Source: Acidobacteriota bacterium
GTDB lineage: Bacteria; Acidobacteriota; Vicinamibacteria; Vicinamibacterales; CAVVIG01
Length of the DNA stretch: 5,593 bases
Assembly: GCA_016195295.1 (NCBI GenBank)
Contig: JACPZV010000295.1
Coordinates: 1-5,593, forward strand
Direction of reading: 5' to 3'
Of this stretch, positions 1 through 5,593 are shown in pieces. The translations under genes were made by a program, and so were the position numbers. Below the pieces are notes generated by a model. That model was not told the origin of the DNA. It made no database searches and saw only the letters and a list, made by a program, of their open reading frames with translations. Each line of letters opens with the position of its first letter. Positions within the stretch are counted from its first letter, which is position 1.

Positions 1-2588
1 GATCGCGGCGTGGGCTCGCACGGTGCAGGGCGCGCGCGACCAACTCCTTTCCGCTGCCGCTCTCGCCGTCGATCAAAACGGCAAACGGCGCCGCCGCGAT
101 GCGCTCGACGCTGCCGCGCAGCTCGCGGGCCGCGGGCGTGACGCCGACAATCGCGCCGACGGCCGGCGAAGGGGCGTGGTCCCGCCGGACCAGCGCCGCT
201 GACAGCAGAGGCGCGGCCGCCGCCGCCGCCATCGTCAAGAGAAACGGTGCGCGCGATAAGTCGTGCGTGCACCCCATCGCCCACCGCGCGCACAGCGCGC
301 CTATCGCTCTGCCACCGTACTGCACGGGTGCGGCCGCTTCGATTCGATCGCCATGACGATGCGGCGCGATGACGACGCCCGCGGCGATTGCGCGCTCGGC
401 GATTTCGGTATCGAATCGGCCTCCGTCGCTGGCGATCGTCTGCGGGCCTCGCCCGCCCGATGCCACAAAGGCAATCACCGCGGCGTGGGTGTCCTGCCGG
501 AGCCGCGCGCACACGGTCTTCAGGACGACCGGCTCGTCCTCCGCCGTTTGGCACACGCGCAGAACCGCGACCAGCTCGTCGACGACGGGATCCGCCGTCG
601 TTCCGGGCGATCCGATCACGCGCTGATCGGCAAACAGTCCGATCCCGCCCAGTCCCCATGCGGCCGCATGACGGGCGACGATCGCTCGAGGATCCGCACC
701 GCCGCTCGCCAGTGCGGTAATCAGCTCCAACCGCGCGCGAAGAGTGGCCGGAAGTTTCGCGGCGAGGTGTCCCATCCTCCGCAGCACGGCGAGCGCGCCT
801 GCCGGCCGTCCACGCCGACGCTCCGCCTCGGCCAGCAACAAACGGGCGCGGGCCGCGCGCAGCGGATCGTGTCCGGCGCGCGCTGCGGCGATCGACGCCG
901 CGGCGTGGCGATCCACGGCGCCGAAATCGCCCACGGCGAGGTGCACGAACGCCGCGGCACACGCGGCGGCCGCCTTGACCGCTGCCGCGCCGCTCGCCCC
1001 GGTGCCCTCGACCATTTCCGTGACGAGCGCCATCGCGCGTGCCGGATCGCGCTGACCCACCGCAATGCGCGACGCCACGGCCGCGTATCTCACGCGCGCG
1101 CCGATCGGTGAATCAACCGGCGCGTCTCCGGCCGCGACCGCCGCCTCGGCCCAACGCCCTCGCCAGCACAAGCAGCGCGCGAGCGCGACGGACAACGTGC
1201 GGACCCGCGCCGCGTCGCGCATCGCTCGCGCGGACGCGAGCGCCGACGCGATCACGCTCTCCGCTTCATCCAGTCGGGCTAAATCGATCCACGCCTCCCC
1301 GCTGAGAGCCGCGACATCCAACAGTAACGATTCCCGGTCGGCGCGACCGGCGTACTGGCGAGTCTCCTCCAGCGCCGCTTGCGCCTCTCGCAGGCGTCCG
1401 CGCCGCAACAAGGCGGATGCCAGAACTAGGCCGCCGTCGCCGGCGTCGATCCACGCGTCGCGGCGCGCCAGCGCACCGATCGTTTGCCGCAGTTGACGAA
1501 TGGCCGGCGCGTGACGACCCCGGGCCAGTTGTTCGACGGCGCCCGCCATCCGGCGTCGCAGTGTGGCGAGCTCCCCTGGCGCCGGCCACGTCCCGCCCGG
1601 CGAGCGTCGGGCGATCTCGACGGGCGAGCCGTCCTCCACGCCCACCTCGGGACCGTACGCCGCCGGTTGCTCGGCCACTCGCAGCAGCGCGGTGTTGCGC
1701 GCCTGACGGGCGCGACGCTTTTCGATCAGGCTCTCGGGCCGCAAGAATTCGGCGAATCGTCCGGGAAGGCCGTTCGCGCGATCGGCGGCACGGTGGGCCC
1801 ATGCCACGAGACGGTCGTCCATGACGCGCGGTCGAATCGCGGCGACCAGGGCGTCCGCCGAGACCCGATCAAGTGACACGCCATCAACGCCGCGCACCTC
1901 ACTGGAACCAACCAGCAGCACTGCGTGGGACTGCGACGTCCGCAGCACCGAATGCACGAGAGCGGGCCAGGCGGTGGCGCGCGCGTCGTCCTCGATGATG
2001 AACAGACTGCGCCCCTCGCAGAGATCCGCGTAGCGGGTGTCAACGAACTGCGAGGCGATCGGAACGAAGCCGTTGAGCCGCGCGACGCGCGCTAATTCTC
2101 GGACCACGGTCGTCTTGCCGGACCCCCCGGGACCCCAGAGGGCGGCCACATGGGGCCGCGGACCGGGCGCAACGTGCAGCATCTCTGCCAGCACGCGAAC
2201 GGCCGGTCGATCGAGGTGTGCCAACCCGCGTTCCCTCAGTGGCACGCCCTCTGAGAGTGGGTAGTCAGTTTCCAAGGGGTAGCCCGTATCCGCGCTCGGC
2301 AGCAGAAGGACGGCGCCGTCGTGCCCGACGTGCGCTCCACTGGCCGCGTCGATCGTCAGCCCCGATGCGCGCAGAAAGGCCTCGACGACACGTCGCGTCG
2401 CGTCCGCAACCTCGCGTGCGCCAGTCCAAGATCCACCGCACGCGCACCGCGTCACACCGCGCCATCCATCGACGCTGTTCAGAAATTCCCCCAGCGGCTC
2501 CGACGACGAGGACGACACGCGCGCCGGTCGCCAAGTCGATCGCGCGACCGTCGTCGTCCACCGCGAAGCGATCGGTCACGAGCTGCAT
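1..2588 (-). CDS. Composite sigma-54-interacting transcriptional regulator (NTPase-TPR-GAF-AAA+), frameshifted near the N-terminus, 3' end cut by the window
   Basis: The frame is open from about 2575 to the left edge. In order it shows: an NTPase module with Walker A GPGGSGKTT (2108-2134) and a Walker B-like LFIIEDD (1985-2005); a helix-rich, Ala/Arg/Leu-rich stretch resembling TPR repeats (about 1560-700); a GAF-like region (about 570-190); and the start of a sigma-54 AAA+ domain, IVGVTPAARELRGSVERI followed by Walker A GESGSGKE (44-67) and LVARALHRASPRRD. The GAFTGA loop and any DNA-binding domain would lie beyond the window. By family knowledge such AAA+ domains remodel sigma-54 RNA polymerase; here signal input would come through the GAF and NTPase/TPR parts (inference). 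There is no receiver domain. The start at ATG 2588 follows a perfect AGGAGG but is in another frame; the frames must join at about 2500-2420. If the upstream part is ignored, GTG 2455 is the fallback start. The identity of the effector and of the target genes cannot be seen. Confidence 0.85.
2420..2500 (-). other. Probable frameshift or small deletion in the regulator gene
   Basis: From ATG 2588 the frame reads as plausible protein (MQLVTDRFAVDDDGRAIDLA, then TGARVVLVVGAAGGISEQRR and a few more residues), then becomes Arg/Cys-rich nonsense and stops at 2265. The long frame, coherent from about WTGAREVADATRRVVEAFLR (near 2430) downstream, has a stop at 2576-2578 and no ATG upstream. Joining them needs one extra base skipped (a 1-nt insertion relative to the ancestor) or a deletion of 3n+2 bases. 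The exact junction cannot be fixed without a homologue. More than 800 codons downstream are intact, so a recent mutation or a sequence error is more likely than an old pseudogene. Confidence 0.7.
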
Positions 2589-2593
2589 GACGT

Positions 2594-2599
2594 CCTCCT
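2594..2599 (-). promoter_or_regulatory. Shine-Dalgarno AGGAGG of the regulator gene
   Basis: On the minus strand AGGAGG is followed by the 5-nt spacer ACGTC and then ATG at 2588. It is a perfect anti-SD match at good spacing and decides the start of the regulator, although the downstream frame is broken. No comparable site precedes aroC, def, fmt or rsmB. Confidence 0.8.
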
Positions 2600-2617
2600 A
2601 CCGTTGCTCGTGGCCAG

Positions 2618-2633
2618 TGCAAGAACATCGCCG
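2618..2633 (-). promoter_or_regulatory. Candidate sigma-54 (-24/-12) promoter for the regulator
   Basis: The minus strand reads CGGCGATGTTCTTGCA, giving the GG-N10-GC spacing of sigma-54 promoters. The -12 element TTGCA is perfect, while the -24 element is weak (cGGC instead of TGGCAC). The predicted transcript would begin about 12 nt downstream, near 2607, just ahead of the Shine-Dalgarno at 2599. The position is right, but the match is partial and could be chance in GC-rich DNA. Confidence 0.3.
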
Positions 2634-2662
2634 CGTCGATCGAGCGCCGATCGCGGCGCGGC

Positions 2663-2672
2663 CGTCCGGACG
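2663..2672. repeat. 10-bp perfect palindrome in the divergent intergenic region
   Basis: CGTCCGGACG is its own reverse complement. It sits where a -35 element would fall for the -10-like TAGAAT at 2689, so it could be an operator for aroC or for both divergent genes. A second, imperfect hairpin (CGCCG-ATCG-CGGCG, 2645-2658) lies next to it. Short palindromes are common in this DNA, so function is only a possibility. Confidence 0.25.
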
Positions 2673-2688
2673 TGGCAATAATTTCGGA

Positions 2689-2694
2689 TAGAAT
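2689..2694 (+). promoter_or_regulatory. Candidate -10 element of the aroC operon promoter
   Basis: TAGAAT differs from TATAAT at one base and lies in the only AT-rich patch of the intergenic region (2676-2698). The -35 side is poor (CGGACG at 2667-2672, 16-bp spacer, matching only GAC). If used, transcription would start within a few bases of the aroC ATG at 2704, giving a leaderless or nearly leaderless mRNA. This would fit the absence of a Shine-Dalgarno before aroC. Confidence 0.35.
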
Positions 2695-2703
2695 GAAGCC
2701 CGC

Positions 2704-3909
2704 ATGTTGCGATTTCTGACTGCGGGTGAGTCGCACGGCAAAGCGCTCGTGACGATTCTCGAAGGCGTGCCTGCAGGTCTCACGCTCGACTTCGACGCGA
2801 TCACGGCGGACTTGCGCCGGCGTCAAACCGGATACGGTCGTGGACGCCGGATGGCGATCGAGTCCGACCGTGCGGAGATCGTCAGCGGCGTTCGTCACGG
2901 TACGACCACCGGCTCGCCAATCGCGTTGCTGATCCCGAATAAAGATTGGGAGAACTGGCAGCGGACGATGCACGTCGAGGCCGAGATGCCGGCGACAGCC
3001 GGCGGCGCCGAGCGGCCGTCGGTCACGCGCCCGCGGCCCGGTCACGCCGACCTGGCCGGGTTCGTGAAGTACGGACAGGACGACATGCGCAACGTGCTCG
3101 AGCGCGCGAGCGCCCGCGAAACGGCGGCGCGCGTCGCGGCCGGCGCGATCGCGCGCCAGCTGGTGCGTACGGTCGGGATCGAGATTGCCAGTCACGTCAT
3201 CTCGATCGGATCCGCGTCGCTCACCGACCCGCTCGCGATCGCGTTCGCGCAGGTCCGCGCGATTTCTTTCGACACGCCGCTCCACTGCGCCGATCCCGCC
3301 GTCGAGCAGCGCATGATCGCCGAGATCGATCGGGCGCGCGACGCCGGCGACACCATGGGCGGCAGCTTCGAAGTCCTCGCGCACGACGTCCCGCCGGGGC
3401 TGGGCAGCTACGTGCAGTGGGACCGCAAGCTCGATGGCCGTTTGGCGCAGGCGTTGATGTCGATTCAGGCCATCAAAGCCGTGGGCATCGGTCTTGGTCC
3501 CGCCGTCGCCAACGTCCCGGGATCGCGCGTCCACGATGAGATCGTGTTACGTCAGGGCGGCGCCGCGGCGCCGCTTCCCGTGCGACGCCCGACCAACAAC
3601 GCCGGCGGTCTCGAGGGCGGGGTCACCAACGGCGAGGATCTGCGCGTGACCGCCTACATGAAACCGATCTCCACGCTCATGACGCCCCTGCGCTCCGTCG
3701 ATCTGACGACGATGACCGAAAGCCCCGCGACCGTCGAGCGCAGCGACGTCTGCGCCGTCCCCGCGGCCGCCGTCGTTGGCGAGGCGATGGTGGCGCTCGT
3801 GCTGGCCGACGCGGTCATCGAGAAGTTCGGCGGCGATTCCATCGACGAGCTCGCGGCCAACTGGCGAGCGTTCCGCGATCGCACGGCTGCACGGTTCGCA
3901 CGTACGTGA
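2704..3909 (+). CDS. aroC: Chorismate synthase
   Basis: Catalyses the last step of the shikimate pathway in the cytoplasm: the FMN-dependent anti-1,4-elimination of phosphate from EPSP to give chorismate, precursor of Phe, Tyr, Trp, folate and quinones. The 401-residue protein has the family signatures in order: GESHG (residues 8-12), RRRQTGYGRGRRM (38-50), RPGHAD (111-116), ERASARET (133-140), the QAIKAVGIGLG stretch (255-265), RPTNNAGGLEGG (295-306) and a full C-terminal part ending near residue 390. Length fits the longer subgroup typical of Gram-positives and several other phyla (about 390 aa, against about 360 in enterobacteria). ATG 2704 gives the canonical N-terminus MLRFLTAGESHG; no Shine-Dalgarno precedes it. 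It is the first gene of the plus-strand cluster and diverges from the regulator. No defects are seen. Confidence 0.97.
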   Translation: MLRFLTAGESHGKALVTILEGVPAGLTLDFDAITADLRRRQTGYGRGRRMAIESDRAEIVSGVRHGTTTGSPIALLIPNKDWENWQRTMHVEAEMPATAGGAERPSVTRPRPGHADLAGFVKYGQDDMRNVLERASARETAARVAAGAIARQLVRTVGIEIASHVISIGSASLTDPLAIAFAQVRAISFDTPLHCADPAVEQRMIAEIDRARDAGDTMGGSFEVLAHDVPPGLGSYVQWDRKLDGRLAQALMSIQAIKAVGIGLGPAVANVPGSRVHDEIVLRQGGAAAPLPVRRPTNNAGGLEGGVTNGEDLRVTAYMKPISTLMTPLRSVDLTTMTESPATVERSDVCAVPAAAVVGEAMVALVLADAVIEKFGGDSIDELAANWRAFRDRTAARFART

Positions 3910-3914
3910 CCACG

Positions 3915-3971
3915 ATGCCGACGAAAAACGCGGAACTCGCTGCGTTGATCGTCGTGCGTCTGTCGTCATGA
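3915..3971 (+). CDS. Possible 18-codon coupling or leader ORF before def
   Basis: The 58-nt gap between aroC and def contains ATG-initiated MPTKNAELAALIVVRLSS. Its TGA overlaps the def start codon as ATGA (3968-3971). It begins 5 nt after the aroC stop and has no Shine-Dalgarno. Ribosomes moving on from aroC could use it to reach def, which also lacks a Shine-Dalgarno. A reading frame this short can easily arise by chance, so I hold it only as a possibility. Confidence 0.15.
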   Translation: MPTKNAELAALIVVRLSS

Positions 3972-4477
3972 TTCGACCGATTCTGAAGTACGGTGACGAC
4001 GTGCTGCGTGAGCGTGCGCGAACGGTCGATGCCCTGACGCCGGAAATCGATCGGCTCGTCGGCGACCTGATCGAGACGATGTATGCCGCACCGGGGATCG
4101 GGCTCGCGGCACCGCAAGTCGGCATGCCGCTGCGGATCTTCGTCGTCGATCTGTCGGTCGGTCGCGACCTGAACGGGCCGATCGTCATGATCAATCCCGA
4201 ATTCGTCGAGCGCGAGGGCCTGCAGCTCGAGGAAGAAGGTTGCCTTAGCGTGCCGGGTTTCAATGCGACGGTCGTGCGGCCGTCGCGGGTGGTCGTGAAA
4301 GGCCTCGACCGGCAGGGCGCCGAACAGCGGGTCGAGGCGAACACCCTCTTGGCGCGCGCGTTCCAGCACGAAATGGATCACCTGGACGGCCTGCTCTTCG
4401 TCGATAGACTTCGCGGCATCAAGCGCGACCTCATCGTCCGGAAGATTCGCAAGTTGACGCGCGCCGGCAAATGGTAG
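3968..4477 (+). CDS. def: Peptide deformylase
   Basis: A cytoplasmic metalloenzyme that removes the N-formyl group from nascent polypeptides at the ribosome exit. The 169-residue protein has all three family motifs: motif I GIGLAAPQ (43-50), motif II EGCLS (90-94, metal ligand Cys92) and motif III QHEMDHLDG (133-141, metal ligands His134 and His138, catalytic Glu135). Length is normal for the family. ATG 3968 gives the usual start, MIRPILKYGDDVL; the frame is open further upstream to 3776, but that part lies inside aroC and is not deformylase-like. There is no Shine-Dalgarno. The stop overlaps the fmt start by 7 nt, so def and fmt are probably translationally coupled. This fits their paired roles in the formyl-methionine cycle. 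Confidence 0.97.
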   Translation: MIRPILKYGDDVLRERARTVDALTPEIDRLVGDLIETMYAAPGIGLAAPQVGMPLRIFVVDLSVGRDLNGPIVMINPEFVEREGLQLEEEGCLSVPGFNATVVRPSRVVVKGLDRQGAEQRVEANTLLARAFQHEMDHLDGLLFVDRLRGIKRDLIVRKIRKLTRAGKW

Positions 4478-5421
4478 CGAGCCTCCGCGTCGTCTTCTTC
4501 GGCACGCCCGAGTTCGCGGTCCCGACGTTCGACGCGCTCCTCGCCTGTTCTCACCGCGTCGTCGGCGTCGTGACGCAGCCGGATCGCCCGCGCGGCCGCG
4601 GTCAGCAAACAACCGATGCCCCAGTGAAGGCACGCGCCGTCGCCAAGGGGATACTGGTGCTCCAACCCGATCGATTGGGAGATCCGTCGTTTCTGCACGC
4701 GCTGGAAGAACTGCGCGCCGACCTCGGTGTGGTCGCCGCCTACGGGAAGATCCTGACCGACGCCGTGCTCGCAACGCCCCGCCTCGGCGTGGTCAACGTC
4801 CACGCGTCACTGCTGCCGCGTTACCGGGGCGCCGCGCCGGTGCACCGTGCCGTGATCGCCGGCGAGCGCGAAACGGGCGTCACGATCATGCGCGTCGTGA
4901 AAACCCTCGACGCCGGACCGATGTTGGCCTCCGCACGCCGACCGATCGGACCCGACGAAACCAGCGACGAGGTTGAGCGCGCACTCGCGCGGCTAGGCGC
5001 GACGCTGCTGGTCTCGAGCGTCGACGCGCTGGCGGCCGGGCGCGCGCATGAGACGTCACAGCATGAAACGCTGGCGACGTACGCGTACCGATTAACGAAG
5101 GACGAGGGGAACGTCGACTGGCACCAACCCGCCGATCGTCTTCACAATCTCGTGCGCGGCCTGCATCCGTGGCCGCACGCGTTCACGTTCCTTCGAGGCC
5201 AGCGTCTGATCCTGCACCGCGCCGTCGCCGTCGGCTCACCAGGTCGAACCGAACCGGGGACGATTCTTCACGCTGATGGCGATCGCCTCATCGTCGCGAC
5301 TGGTAGCGGCGCGCTGCAGATCACGCTTCTTCAAAGCGAAGGTAAACGTGTCGTCACCGCTCGCGAATTCCTGGCCGGACACCGAATCGCGCCCGGCGAT
5401 CGGATGACGTCCGCGCCATGA
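4471..5421 (+). CDS. fmt: Methionyl-tRNA formyltransferase
   Basis: Transfers the formyl group of 10-formyltetrahydrofolate to initiator Met-tRNA. The 316-residue protein matches the usual length. The N-terminal formyltransferase domain (about 5-185) shows FFGTPEFAVPTF (9-20), QPDRPRGRGQ (36-45), AAYGKIL (89-95) and the signature NVHASLLPRYRGAAP (109-123), followed by GVTIM and LDAGPML (146-152). By alignment to the E. coli enzyme, Asn109, His111 and Asp147 are the catalytic residues. The C-terminal tRNA-binding domain (about 205-312) has YRLTKDEGNVDW and LHPWPHAFT. ATG 4471 lies inside the last codons of def (ATGGTAG overlap) and no Shine-Dalgarno is visible, so translation is likely coupled. 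Its TGA overlaps the next start codon as ATGA. No defects are seen. Confidence 0.97.
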   Translation: MVASLRVVFFGTPEFAVPTFDALLACSHRVVGVVTQPDRPRGRGQQTTDAPVKARAVAKGILVLQPDRLGDPSFLHALEELRADLGVVAAYGKILTDAVLATPRLGVVNVHASLLPRYRGAAPVHRAVIAGERETGVTIMRVVKTLDAGPMLASARRPIGPDETSDEVERALARLGATLLVSSVDALAAGRAHETSQHETLATYAYRLTKDEGNVDWHQPADRLHNLVRGLHPWPHAFTFLRGQRLILHRAVAVGSPGRTEPGTILHADGDRLIVATGSGALQITLLQSEGKRVVTAREFLAGHRIAPGDRMTSAP

Positions 5422-5593
5422 TCGCGCCGGCACGGGTGGCGGCGTACGAGATCCTCCTCGCAGTCTCCGCCGGCCACGACCTGCCGGCCGCGATCGCGTC
5501 CGCTCGTGCCGGCCTGCGCGACGACCGCGACCGCGCGCTCGCCTCCGAGATCGCCACCGGCGTTCAACGCTGGCGCGCGGCCCTCGACTATGT
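5418..5593 (+). CDS. rsmB: 16S rRNA (cytosine-C5)-methyltransferase RsmB, N-terminal part (3' end cut by the window)
   Basis: Only 58 codons are visible. They begin MIAPARVAAYEILLAVSAGH and include LRDDRDRALASEIATGVQRW followed by RAALDYV. This matches the NusB-like RNA-binding domain found at the N-terminus of RsmB/Sun proteins, where an RD-RALA-E-GV-R pattern is typical. RsmB methylates C967 (E. coli numbering) of 16S rRNA using S-adenosylmethionine; that catalytic domain would lie beyond the window. ATG 5418 overlaps the fmt stop as ATGA, and def-fmt-rsmB is a well-known gene order, which supports the call. A free-standing NusB is the main alternative from sequence alone, but it is less likely in this position. 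Confidence 0.85.
   Translation, partial: MIAPARVAAYEILLAVSAGHDLPAAIASARAGLRDDRDRALASEIATGVQRWRAALDY

Larger units (their letters stand above)
2589..2703. promoter_or_regulatory. Divergent intergenic region between the regulator and aroC
   Basis: These 115 bp must carry the promoters of both divergent units. The left part holds the regulator's Shine-Dalgarno and a sigma-54-like element on the minus strand. The centre is very GC-rich with short inverted repeats, and the right part (2676-2698) is AT-rich with a -10-like hexamer for aroC. No terminator is expected or seen here. Confidence 0.7.

Noticed and set aside
213..231. GCC/CGC trinucleotide run
   Set aside because: It encodes a short poly-alanine stretch in a helix of the regulator; ordinary for GC-rich coding DNA.
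263..1111. Long plus-strand ORF (282 codons) opposite the regulator
   Set aside because: Arg/His/Pro/Ala-rich, with no recognisable domain; it mirrors the regulator's coding frame and is a product of high GC.
2693..2719. Eight-residue ORF (MKPACCDF) overlapping the aroC start
   Set aside because: Too short, overlaps the -10-like element, and has no supporting signal.
2479..3534. Minus-strand ORF of 351 codons opposite aroC
   Set aside because: It is the antisense of a clear chorismate synthase, has an Asp/Arg-rich composition without domain motifs, and spans the intergenic region and the regulator's start.
3776..3967. Upstream extension of def to ATG 3776
   Set aside because: The extra 64 residues lie inside aroC and do not resemble deformylase; MIRPILKYGDDVL at 3968 is the family N-terminus.
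3547..4774. Minus-strand ORFs opposite the end of aroC, def and fmt
   Set aside because: Antisense shadows of well-identified enzymes; no motifs and no plausible start signals.
1..5593. tRNA, rRNA, CRISPR array, insertion sequence or rho-independent terminator
   Set aside because: Read through for each; no cloverleaf, regular spaced repeats, transposase motifs, or GC stem followed by a T run were seen.

Overview
This is a GC-rich (roughly two thirds G+C by eye), gene-dense bacterial chromosomal window with two divergent transcription units separated by about 115 bp. The composition, the housekeeping operon and the architecture of the large regulator suggest a soil- or sediment-type bacterium. 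Acidobacteriota (Vicinamibacteria-like) is my best guess, but it rests on general resemblance and not on any search.

Left half (1-2588, minus strand). A single reading frame stays open without a stop from about 2575 to the left edge of the window, some 858 codons. It encodes a large composite transcriptional regulator: an N-terminal P-loop NTPase module, a helical TPR-like region, a GAF-like region, and the beginning of a sigma-54-interacting AAA+ domain that is cut by the window edge just after its Walker A motif. The best translation start (ATG at 2588 behind a perfect AGGAGG) lies in a different frame from the long one. The gene as written therefore carries a frameshift, or a small deletion, within its first 60 or so codons.

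Middle (2589-2703). The divergent intergenic region holds the regulator's Shine-Dalgarno, a possible sigma-54-type promoter for the regulator, a 10-bp palindrome, and a short AT-rich stretch with a -10-like hexamer just before aroC.

Right half (2704-5593, plus strand). aroC (chorismate synthase), def (peptide deformylase), fmt (methionyl-tRNA formyltransferase) and the start of rsmB (16S rRNA m5C methyltransferase) form a likely operon. The def/fmt and fmt/rsmB junctions overlap by a few bases. Fmt adds the formyl group to initiator Met-tRNA and Def removes it from nascent proteins, so they are the two ends of one cycle. RsmB modifies the small-subunit rRNA. AroC makes chorismate, the precursor of aromatic amino acids and of the folate that carries the formyl group. 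All of these enzymes keep their key residues.

I saw no tRNA, rRNA, CRISPR array, insertion sequence or clear terminator. The main points of interest are the composite regulator with two P-loops, its broken N-terminus, a candidate sigma-54 promoter in front of it, and a strong excess of the palindrome CGATCG across the window.
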